Translations under genes and position numbers: made by a program | Notes under the pieces: generated by a model | The model's input: the letters and a program-made list of their open reading frames with translations, nothing else | Databases searched by the model: none | Told to the model about the DNA's origin: nothing | NCBI GenBank assembly: GCA_012800515.1 | Contig: JAAZJE010000053.1 | Coordinates: 1-33,910 of the forward strand | DNA: 33,910 nt | Direction: 5' to 3' | DNA from: Clostridiaceae bacterium | Lineage (GTDB): Bacteria; Bacillota; Clostridia; Saccharofermentanales; Fastidiosipilaceae | In this document: piece by piece, positions 1 to 11,605 of the stretch | Layout of the letters: each line of letters opens with the position of its first letter | Position numbering within the stretch: the first letter of the stretch is position 1

Positions 1-875
1 GCCCCGGTGGCACGCATCTGTTCCGCCCGCGCGGTAATCTCTCGTACCGAGTCGGCCTTGAAATCGCGCGGTTTCGACTGTTCGCTGAAGCTGTCAACCA
101 GTTGACGGTCCAGCTCCGTCATCCGCAGGCCGTTGATAGCGGGGATCTCGGAATTTTCCCCTTGACGGATTGTCTCCCACGTATAGGCACTAATCGCTAA
201 TTTTATCCCGCTAACTTCCTTGATGAGAATCGGCGATTCTTCCGGCGTAAGGCGCGCTCCGACCGTATCCAGGCCAGCCGCCCGCAGAACCTGCAGGGTC
301 CGTTGCAGACCCGCCGTTTTGCGGTCAAGAATATGATTGTTCGCCGTTACCGCACAATGGAAGCCGGCCGCGGCACAGGCCTCGGCCAACTCATCCGGTG
401 CTGAAAAGAGTGGGAATCCCTTGTAAGGTGCGCCTCCGAAAGTACCTTCCATATTGAAAATAGCGTAGTCGAGCTTAGCAATCTCCGGACGCAGATAGTC
501 GAACATATAGTTGTAATCATAGCTGCCGTCACCGGTGGCGCCGCCGCGGATTACGGGATCATGCATCAGCATATCGCCGACCATCCCGATCCGAATCCGC
601 ACTGTGGGCTCGGGCGTCGGGGTAGGGGTCGGCATCGGCGTCGGTGTCGGCGTCGGCGTCAGCGTCGGGGTAGGGGTCGGAGCCGGCGTCGGGGTCGGAG
701 AGGGAGACTCGGTAACAGCAGGCGAAACCGAACCGGAGTCCCCGCTTGGCAGGGGCAGGCGGGAGCAGGCCGTCGTCAAAAGCGATAGGACGATCAGTAG
801 CAGAAGCAAAAAAAACCCGGCAGACCGCCGACAGGCCTGAGCCTGCTTTCCGAGTCTGCCGGATTTACGAGTCAT
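1..875 (-). CDS. CapA-family lipoprotein (PGA_cap metallophosphoesterase fold), partial
   Basis: The gene is open to the left window edge, so its C-terminus is missing; 291 codons are visible. The N-terminus has a basic n-region (MTRKSGRLGK...), a hydrophobic core (FFLLLLLIVLSLL) and a cysteine in TTAC that can serve as a somewhat atypical lipobox. A Pro/Thr-rich linker of alternating TP pairs follows at about residues 58-90. The catalytic-type domain starts near residue 92 and shows GDMLMH, NMEG and ANNHILD, the metal-binding signatures of the CapA/PgsA family linked to poly-gamma-glutamate or capsule synthesis. I infer an extracytoplasmic, lipid-anchored metal-dependent hydrolase; the substrate is unknown. 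The ATG at 873-875 is the only start that keeps the signal peptide, but its ribosome binding site is poor. It begins 25 bp after rpoC stops, and a terminator-like hairpin lies inside its first codons. Confidence 0.85.
   Translation of the reverse strand, partial: MTRKSGRLGKQAQACRRSAGFFLLLLLIVLSLLTTACSRLPLPSGDSGSVSPAVTESPSPTPTPAPTPTPTLTPTPTPTPMPTPTPTPEPTVRIRIGMVGDMLMHDPVIRGGATGDGSYDYNYMFDYLRPEIAKLDYAIFNMEGTFGGAPYKGFPLFSAPDELAEACAAAGFHCAVTANNHILDRKTAGLQRTLQVLRAAGLDTVGARLTPEESPILIKEVSGIKLAISAYTWETIRQGENSEIPAINGLRMTELDRQLVDSFSEQSKPRDFKADSVREITARAEQMRATG
808..862 (-). terminator. Intrinsic terminator-like hairpin overlapping the start of capA
   Basis: On the minus strand CCGGCAGAC and GTCTGCCGG form a perfect 9-bp stem (arms at 854-862 and 817-825). 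An inner CAGGC/GCCTG pairing is possible in the loop, and a run of eight T follows (808-815 on the plus strand as A). This is a good rho-independent terminator for the rpoBC transcript. It lies inside the capA reading frame, and its T-run encodes part of the signal-peptide core. Confidence 0.7.
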
Positions 876-900
876 ACTTTTCAAAAGATCCCGCCTATGT

Positions 901-4962
<4,062 letters not shown>

Positions 4963-4972
4963 CGTTTTCTCC

Positions 4973-7900
4973 TTAATCTTCCTCGTCTTCTTCCGCTTGC
5001 AGTTCCATCTGTGCGTCGAGATGCTTGCCCAGACGGTTGTAAAGCTCCATTGCGCTGAGATTGTCGAAGCTCAGCTCGCCGTCCTTGTTTAATTGGCCGG
5101 TGCTGTAGCCGCGACCTCCCGGATCGGACTGTAAGTCAGGTAGGAATACGCTGGGCAGGCCGGTTGGGGCACGGCCCGGTAGACGGTCGCCCGCCTCGTC
5201 TTCCTGATATTCGATCCGCACATCGAGACCCAGGCTCTGCATTTCTTTGACCAGAACCTTAAAGGACTCGGGAATGCCCGGATCGGGTATGTTCTCTCCC
5301 TTGATAATCGCCTCATAGGTTCGCGTACGTCCGCGGACATCGTCCGATTTGACGGTAAGGATCTCTCGTAGGGTGAAGGCGGCTCCATAGGCCTTGAGCG
5401 CCCAGACCTCCATCTCCCCGAAGCGCTGACCGCCGAACTGAGCTTTACCGCCCAGGGGTTGCTGAGTCACCAGCGAGTACGGCCCGGTCGAACGGGCATG
5501 GATTTTGTCGTCAACCAGGTGGAGCAGTTTCATGTAGTACATGATGCCGACCGTGATGCGGTTATCGAAAGGCTCGCCGGTGCGGCCGTCATAGACAACT
5601 GTCTTTCCGTCGGGATCCATGCCGGCCCGGGCAAAGATTTCACTGATATCGCTTTCGCTGGCGCCGTCAAAGACCGGGGTAGCCACCTTAATACCGAGGA
5701 TCTGCGCCGCCCGCCCGAGATGAACCTCAAGCAGCTGACCGATATTCATACGCGAAGGCACGCCTAGCGGGTTTAGAACCACGTCGAGTGGGGTGCCGTC
5801 GGCGAGGAAAGGCATATCTTCTTCCGGCAAAATCCGGGAAATGACGCCTTTGTTTCCGTGACGACCGGCCATTTTATCGCCGACCGAGACTTTGCGTTTC
5901 TGAGCGACGTAGACACGCACCATGCGATTGACACCGTGCTTCAACTCGTCGTCGTTCTCGCGGGTAAAAGTCTTGACATTGACCACGATGCCGGACTCCC
6001 CGTGCGGAACCCGCAGTGAAGCATCGCGGACTTCGCGGACTTTTTCACCGAAGATAGCCCGATAGAGGCGCTCTTCCGGGGTCAGTTCGGTTTCACCCTT
6101 CGGTGTAACCTTTCCGACGAGGATATCGCCGGACACTACTTCGGCGCCGACGCGAATCACGCCCTGGTCGTCGAGATGCGCCAGGATATCGTCGCTGACG
6201 TTGGGAATCTCACGAGTGATTTCCTCGGGCCCCAGCTTCGTATCGCGAGCTTCGCACTCATATTCCTCTATATGGATCGAAGTAAAGACATCGTCCCGAA
6301 CCAGACGTTCGCTGATCAGGACCGCGTCTTCATAGTTATAGCCTTCCCAGGTCATAAAGCCGACCAGGACATTGCGGCCGAGCGCTAACTCCCCGTTATC
6401 GGTCGAGGCTCCGTCGGCAATGATCTCTCCCTTCTCGACCCGGTCACCGACCTTGACCAGCGGGAATTGATTGACGCAGGTACCTTGGTTGGAGCGACGA
6501 TATTTCGAGAGACGGTAGACGTCCTGCTCCAGCGTGCCGGTCGTGATAACGATCTGGTCGGAGGAAATGGAATCGACCTCGCCGCCGCGACGGGCAATGA
6601 CGCAGGTCCCCGAGTCGCGGGCGGCACGGTATTCCATGCCGGTGCCGACGATGGGCGAATCGGTGCGAATCAACGGTACCGCCTGACGCTGCATGTTCGA
6701 GCCCATGAGAGCACGGTTGGCGTCGTCATTGCTGAGGAAGGGAATCAGCGAGGTGGCGACCGAAACCAGCTGCTTTGGCGAAACGTCCATATATTCGACT
6801 TCTGCCGGATTGACCTCAAGGAATTTGTCGAGCCAGCGCACCGTGACCTTTGGGGAGAGGAAATAGCCGTCCGCGTCCAACTCCTCATTGGCCTGGGCGA
6901 TATAGTAATTGTCCTCCTGATCCGCCGTCATGTAGCGAATCTGATCCGTCACACGTCCGGTCGCACTGTCGACGACGCGGAAAGGCGTTTCGATGAAGCC
7001 GTAGCGGTTAATCCGTGCGTAAGTGGCCAGGGAGTTGATCAGACCGATATTCGGTCCTTCCGGAGTCTCGATCGGGCAGATGCGTCCGTAGTGCGAAGTG
7101 TGAACGTCGCGGACTTCGAAATTTGCTCGGTCGCGGCTCAGACCGCCGGGGCCGAGAGCCGAAAGGCGGCGCTTATGCGTCAGCTCGGCCAGCGGATTGG
7201 GCTGGTCGAGGAACTGCGACAATTGCGAAGAGCCGAAGAACTCTTTAATTGCGGCACTGATCGGTCTAGTGTTGATCAGCGTCTGCGGAGTGGCGGCTGA
7301 GGCATCCGAGATCGTGCCCATACGCTCGCGTATCACCCGCTCCATGCGGGCAAAGCCGATGCGAACCTGGTTCTGGAGCAGTTCTCCAACCGAGCGGACA
7401 CGGCGGTTCCCCAGATGGTCGATATCGTCGGTATGACCGATACCCTCGGGGATACCGACCAGATAGCTGACGGTCGCGAGAATATCCTCGACAACCAGAT
7501 GACGCGGGCAGAGTTCGGAAGCGCGTTGCTCCATAAGCTCCATCAATTCGGCCGCGACATCCCCGTTGCCGGCCTTGACTTCTTCGATAATTTCGCTGAG
7601 GACGCGGAAACGCACCATTTCGTGCAGACCAATCGCCTCCGGATCGACAGCTTCAAGCTCCCCGGCGGTAAAGAAATTGGCCAGACAGGGAAGGATTTCG
7701 ACGCGATCGTTGCCCATGACCGGAGAGAGTGTCGATGTTTCGGTGATGACACTGCCCTCATGGCGACGTACCTTAATCACGATCTCATTGATACCGGCGT
7801 TCTGAATCCGGTGGGCGAGCGCATCCGTGATAACTTCATTGGCATCGGCCAGGATCTCACCATATGCGGTCACGACCGGATGGGTAGTTAGATGCCCCTT

Positions 7901-8758
7901 GATACGGGCGGCGAGGGAAAGCTTCTTGTTTACCTTATATATGCCGACTTTCGCCAAATCGTAGCGGCGGCGGTCGAAGAACATACTGCGAATCAGTTGC
8001 TCGGCGCTCTCAATCGTCACCGGCTCGCCGGGACGCAGCTTACGGTACAGCTCCTGGAGCCCTTCGATCCGATTGGTCGTCTGGTCTTTTTCGAGCGTGG
8101 CCATAATCAGGTCGCCGGAACCAAAAGCGGCGGTAATATCCTCGTTCGTACCGTAACCCAGTGCGCGTAGCAGAACCGTCAGCGGTATCTTGCGCGAACG
8201 GTCAACCTTGACATAGAGCACGCCCTTGTTGTCCATCTCGTACTCCAGCCAAGCACCGCGGTTCGGTATAATTGTCCCACCCAACAGGCGCCGCTCGGTG
8301 CGCGAATCTTTCGTAATTGAAAAATAAACACCCGGAGATCGAACCAGCTGGCTGATGACTACCCTCTCGGCACCGTTGATAATAAAGGTACCCGTATCGG
8401 TCATAATCGGGAATTCCCCAATATAAATCATCTGCTCCTTTATGCTGTTATCATTCTTGTTATGAAGCTGAACCTTCATGCGTAAGGGAGCGGCATAATT
8501 GGCGTCGCGCTCACGGCATTCGTCCATCGGATAGGTCGGATTATTCAGGTCAAATTCCGTCGCTATGAAAGACAATTCCATCGTCTTGGCAAAGTCCGTG
8601 ATCGGGGAAACGTCCCGCAACACTTCCATCAACCCTTCTTCAAGGAACCAATCGTAAGACTCCCGCTGTACCGCCACCAAGTCGGGGATATCCAGTACCT
8701 CCGTCAGGCGGGAGTAGGAATGCCGCTCGGCTTTTCCAAACTTAACAGGATGTATCAT
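4973..8758 (-). CDS. rpoB: DNA-directed RNA polymerase subunit beta
   Basis: This 1261-residue protein is the beta subunit of RNA polymerase. Conserved blocks include SPGVYF near 141, the rifampicin pocket FFGSSQLSQF...LTHKRRLSALGPGGL at about 507-540, and the GDKMAGRHGNKG region that helps form the active site. Position 520, equivalent to E. coli Asn518 by alignment of the pocket, is proline. The start ATG is preceded by AGAGAGG at suitable spacing. No rplJ/rplL genes lie upstream, unlike the usual rplKAJL-rpoBC arrangement. A 226-bp intergenic region holds a candidate extended -10 promoter for this operon. Confidence 0.99.
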   Translation of the reverse strand: MIHPVKFGKAERHSYSRLTEVLDIPDLVAVQRESYDWFLEEGLMEVLRDVSPITDFAKTMELSFIATEFDLNNPTYPMDECRERDANYAAPLRMKVQLHNKNDNSIKEQMIYIGEFPIMTDTGTFIINGAERVVISQLVRSPGVYFSITKDSRTERRLLGGTIIPNRGAWLEYEMDNKGVLYVKVDRSRKIPLTVLLRALGYGTNEDITAAFGSGDLIMATLEKDQTTNRIEGLQELYRKLRPGEPVTIESAEQLIRSMFFDRRRYDLAKVGIYKVNKKLSLAARIKGHLTTHPVVTAYGEILADANEVITDALAHRIQNAGINEIVIKVRRHEGSVITETSTLSPVMGNDRVEILPCLANFFTAGELEAVDPEAIGLHEMVRFRVLSEIIEEVKAGNGDVAAELMELMEQRASELCPRHLVVEDILATVSYLVGIPEGIGHTDDIDHLGNRRVRSVGELLQNQVRIGFARMERVIRERMGTISDASAATPQTLINTRPISAAIKEFFGSSQLSQFLDQPNPLAELTHKRRLSALGPGGLSRDRANFEVRDVHTSHYGRICPIETPEGPNIGLINSLATYARINRYGFIETPFRVVDSATGRVTDQIRYMTADQEDNYYIAQANEELDADGYFLSPKVTVRWLDKFLEVNPAEVEYMDVSPKQLVSVATSLIPFLSNDDANRALMGSNMQRQAVPLIRTDSPIVGTGMEYRAARDSGTCVIARRGGEVDSISSDQIVITTGTLEQDVYRLSKYRRSNQGTCVNQFPLVKVGDRVEKGEIIADGASTDNGELALGRNVLVGFMTWEGYNYEDAVLISERLVRDDVFTSIHIEEYECEARDTKLGPEEITREIPNVSDDILAHLDDQGVIRVGAEVVSGDILVGKVTPKGETELTPEERLYRAIFGEKVREVRDASLRVPHGESGIVVNVKTFTRENDDELKHGVNRMVRVYVAQKRKVSVGDKMAGRHGNKGVISRILPEEDMPFLADGTPLDVVLNPLGVPSRMNIGQLLEVHLGRAAQILGIKVATPVFDGASESDISEIFARAGMDPDGKTVVYDGRTGEPFDNRITVGIMYYMKLLHLVDDKIHARSTGPYSLVTQQPLGGKAQFGGQRFGEMEVWALKAYGAAFTLREILTVKSDDVRGRTRTYEAIIKGENIPDPGIPESFKVLVKEMQSLGLDVRIEYQEDEAGDRLPGRAPTGLPSVFLPDLQSDPGGRGYSTGQLNKDGELSFDNLSAMELYNRLGKHLDAQMELQAEEDEED

Positions 8759-8850
8759 CTCTTACCTCTCTTAAACTTCTGTTCACTGCGCCGGCCAAGC
8801 AGACGCTTTTGCTAAAAAGGGCACTTGCCGCCATTTTCAGCGCAACGCAT

Positions 8851-8879
8851 ATAGTAACATTCGGCCGAAAAACGATCAA
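8851..8879 (-). promoter_or_regulatory. Candidate rpoBC promoter (extended -10)
   Basis: On the minus strand TTGATC (8874-8879) and TACTAT (8851-8856) are separated by 17 bp, with a TG one base before the -10 hexamer. The transcript would have a leader of about 85 nt before the rpoB start. The spacer overlaps one arm of the hairpin at 8863-8908. Confidence 0.45.
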
Positions 8880-8917
8880 AGCTTTTTTTGCTCGGGTCGT
8901 TTTCGGCCTTTTTTTTT
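8863..8917 (+). terminator. Terminator-like hairpin facing away from rpoB
   Basis: GGCCGAAAAACGA (8863-8875) pairs with TCGTTTTCGGCC (8897-8908), with one bulged A, and nine T follow (8909-8917) on the plus strand. This is the shape of an intrinsic terminator for plus-strand transcription, yet both flanking genes are on the minus strand. It might stop antisense RNA leaving the rpoB region, or have another role. Confidence 0.5.
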
Positions 8918-8984
8918 GCATATTTTCTGGAATTATTCGGTCTTCACCGGAAAAAATTCGTGATTTTGTACAAAAGCTGCCCTT

Positions 8985-10739
8985 CTACTTGCGCTCTATA
9001 TAGCGTGCTCCGAAACCGCCATCGGTAATTTTATACTTCTCGGACGACCGGGCATCTTCCATAAACTTACTGTAGGCCTCTTCCCGCAACTGCTCGGTGA
9101 TCTCGAAATGCCACTGCTGCTGCGTACCGGGGTCAAGGTAGTAGTACATAACTACGGTATTTGCCTCGACCAAAACCGTCGCATCGCCAACCTTGCGCTC
9201 GGGGGAGAAAACCCATTTGCGCCCCTCCGTCGAGAAATAGGACGGCAGTGTCTTTTCCAGCACATCTCCGTTGGTCGCGCCGCTGTTTAGAGCCACTTCT
9301 ATCGCTCCCCGAAAAGTTGTCTCGTCGGTGGCTTTCTCGACCACCTCCTGCGCTAATTTGGCCAAGCGTTCTTTCTCAGCTTTGAGTGCCGTCTCGCGCT
9401 GTTCATCGAGTTTGGTCTTCTGCGCCTCCTGCTCTTTAGCGGAGAGCGTCACTCCGGGCGTTGGCACCGGTGTCGGAATATTCGGCTCCTTCACTCCCCA
9501 AGCGACATAGCCGATCCGCGGCAATACCGTCTCCGCTCGCTTCCGCTCTACGAAGTACAGCGCATAGACATTTCCGCTACTTTCGACCGCTGTCTTATCT
9601 CCGGGCTTACGCTCGGTGTCAAAGAGCCAGCCGGAAATCTCCTTCTGGTAAATTGAGCTGAGCCGCTGTTCGGACATCAGGCTGGTATCGACAGGCTCGG
9701 CTTTGGAATCATCCTTGGAATCTTTCTCGGAATCGTTCTTCTTAGCCTCCGCGTCGAGACGGGCATTCTCTTTGGCGAACTCCTCCGGGCTGTTAATCGC
9801 CGCCAGGAAATCCTCGGCTTCTTTTTTCGCCTTGGCCAGGTTCTCGGCAATCTGCTTTTCCCGCTCGGCAGCGGACAGCGTCGGGGTCGGCGCAGGCGTT
9901 ACGCCGCCGGTCACCGCCGGGCTCGGGCTCACTGACGGAGTCGGTGAAGCGCCGACCGCCGCCGGCTTGAACAGGCGCTGATGCCAGGTCACCTCATCAT
10001 AAGCATCCTTATGGTCGCCATAATATCCCTGCACCTCGTCGTCCGTAAAGGCAAAACCGGCTCTTTTTGTCTCGGCGTACTGACCGGCGAGCGCGGAACG
10101 CTCCAATATCGGCCGCAAAACCGCCGTCGTGATGCTGCGCCCGTATACTTGTTCCAGATAATTATCCGCTCCGAACTGCCCACCATAGCGCGTGCTAAGC
10201 TCATTAAAGAAATCGTCAATCTCAGCTCGATTTTCATCAGTAAGCGTTATATTCTCCGCCCGAGCCGCGTCGGACTGGATATAAATATCCCGAATACTCT
10301 CCGCTGCTGCTTTATCCAGAAAATCTCCCCACGTGTTGCTCTCACTGCTTTCGAGCCCGACCCCGGAATTGAGATCCAGTCGTCCGCTCGCATCCTGCGG
10401 CAACATTCCGTACGATGCCTGCTGGTCATAATAATAGCGCATATTATTCCAATAATAATTGTACTCGGCCGCATAGACATTATGCGAGCCGATCCGCAAA
10501 ACCGGGAATGCCGACCGGAAAACTCCCAGCCCGCTCAAAATCCAAAGTATCGCCGCCACAACCAGAACCGTAATGATAATCGGCAGGGCGATTCGCCATC
10601 CTCGCCCCTTGGGGGAAATCGGCTTATAACCGCCGTCCTTCGACCGCCGGGCGGCCAGCCGCTCGTCGCGCTCCCGACGAGCAACCTCGTACTTTCGTTC
10701 TTTATGTCGCGGCAAACTGCGCGCTCCTTTTTTACTCAC
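8985..10739 (-). CDS. Membrane-anchored SurA/PrsA-like foldase (peptidyl-prolyl isomerase-like)
   Basis: This is a 584-residue protein with a GTG start, chosen because GGAGGT lies 9 bp upstream. It has a very basic cytoplasmic N-terminus, one transmembrane helix at about 49-71 with no lipobox cysteine, then an extracytoplasmic SurA_N/chaperone-like helical region at about 75-245. Two later segments resemble degenerate parvulin domains (about 245-400 and 405-575). Each carries a Pro/Thr/Ser-rich insert (about 265-288 and 422-429) and a coiled, charged stretch. I infer a secreted-protein folding factor on the outer face of the membrane. Isomerase activity is uncertain because the parvulin segments are poorly conserved. 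It is transcribed toward rpoB but separated from it by 226 bp. Confidence 0.6.
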   Translation of the reverse strand: MSKKGARSLPRHKERKYEVARRERDERLAARRSKDGGYKPISPKGRGWRIALPIIITVLVVAAILWILSGLGVFRSAFPVLRIGSHNVYAAEYNYYWNNMRYYYDQQASYGMLPQDASGRLDLNSGVGLESSESNTWGDFLDKAAAESIRDIYIQSDAARAENITLTDENRAEIDDFFNELSTRYGGQFGADNYLEQVYGRSITTAVLRPILERSALAGQYAETKRAGFAFTDDEVQGYYGDHKDAYDEVTWHQRLFKPAAVGASPTPSVSPSPAVTGGVTPAPTPTLSAAEREKQIAENLAKAKKEAEDFLAAINSPEEFAKENARLDAEAKKNDSEKDSKDDSKAEPVDTSLMSEQRLSSIYQKEISGWLFDTERKPGDKTAVESSGNVYALYFVERKRAETVLPRIGYVAWGVKEPNIPTPVPTPGVTLSAKEQEAQKTKLDEQRETALKAEKERLAKLAQEVVEKATDETTFRGAIEVALNSGATNGDVLEKTLPSYFSTEGRKWVFSPERKVGDATVLVEANTVVMYYYLDPGTQQQWHFEITEQLREEAYSKFMEDARSSEKYKITDGGFGARYIERK

Positions 10740-10771
10740 AATAGGTTACCTCCGTTAAAAACAGAAACGCT

Positions 10772-10800
10772 ATTATACACTCATTCGTAATTTATTTGAA
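10772..10800 (-). promoter_or_regulatory. Candidate promoter of the foldase gene
   Basis: On the minus strand TTCAAA (10795-10800) and a perfect TATAAT (10772-10777) are separated by 17 bp, upstream of the GTG start at 10739. Confidence 0.55.
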
Positions 10801-10831
10801 TCGGGATTTATTGAAATCAAGTAACGCCGGT

Positions 10832-11482
10832 TCAGTCCTCTTTTCCTGTCTTTTCCCGTTTCTTCTTGTCTTTCGAAGCGTTTTGAGGGTAAAAACCGAG
10901 GCGACGAGCCCGGCTATAGAATGTCGACAGCTTCATATTGCATTTCTCGCAGATTTCCTGCGCCGTCATTCGCCGTTCCACCCAGGCCAAACACAATTGC
11001 GAAAATTTCTCCGGCAAAGGAGCGCGCGGCCGTCCCAATGGACGCCCTTCTTCCTTGGCTTTTTTCAGGCCAGCCTTGCGACGACGCGACCCGTAGTCGG
11101 CATCCAGGGAAACGAGGCTTCTTACCAGTCGCAGGATGCGGCGCCCCTCTTCCGTACGCGTGTCCAGGGCCGGCTCAATGAAGACAATGTCAACGCCTTT
11201 CCCCTGCAACCGATCCAAGGACGAAACCAAATCTATACTGTTTGCGCTCCAACAGGAAAAACAGTTTACGAAAACAACATCTCCCGGTCGAGCGTATTCC
11301 ATCAGCTTCTCCCGTTCTGCCAGTGACGGCCAGTTCAATGTTCCGGCGACATCTTTGTTCTCCTGCTCGACAAAGACTCTATCAAAGGGACCGTAAGGAT
11401 CTAGATTAACGGTCTGGCGCCCCATATCGCGCTCTTGGTCCTCCAGCCACACAAAAGCTATGCGCCGTCCGTTTTTTGCCAT
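10832..11482 (-). CDS. Catalytically dead serine-recombinase-fold protein with C-terminal helix-turn-helix
   Basis: This 216-residue protein has the layout of a resolvase/invertase: an N-terminal catalytic-fold domain (about 1-125), a long helix, a basic RPLGRPRAPLPEK linker and an HTH_7-like domain (about 155-195, MTAQEICEKCNMKLSTFYSR). The catalytic motifs are replaced. The usual YARVS near the N-terminus is FVWLE, so the nucleophilic serine and first arginine are gone. The R-P-E-L-like arginine is tryptophan (NWPSL). The DRLGR motif reads SCWSAN. I infer it no longer recombines DNA and acts as a DNA-binding protein, perhaps a regulator. It could instead be a decaying remnant, but the frame is intact. 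The ribosome binding site is GGAG. Confidence 0.7.
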   Translation of the reverse strand: MAKNGRRIAFVWLEDQERDMGRQTVNLDPYGPFDRVFVEQENKDVAGTLNWPSLAEREKLMEYARPGDVVFVNCFSCWSANSIDLVSSLDRLQGKGVDIVFIEPALDTRTEEGRRILRLVRSLVSLDADYGSRRRKAGLKKAKEEGRPLGRPRAPLPEKFSQLCLAWVERRMTAQEICEKCNMKLSTFYSRARRLGFYPQNASKDKKKREKTGKED

Positions 11483-11605
11483 CTTTTCACTCCATCTAAG
11501 TGGCGCCGTTCCACTACGCGCTCTCTCTTGCGCGCCGCTTCTCCCTGCGCCAACGCTCTAATCTGCACTGTATACCACTAACGCAGTATCTTCAACACAG
11601 GACTT

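Noticed and set aside
6467..7300. A 277-residue plus-strand open frame antisense to rpoB
   Set aside because: A shadow of rpoB on the opposite strand, with no recognisable domain or ribosome site.
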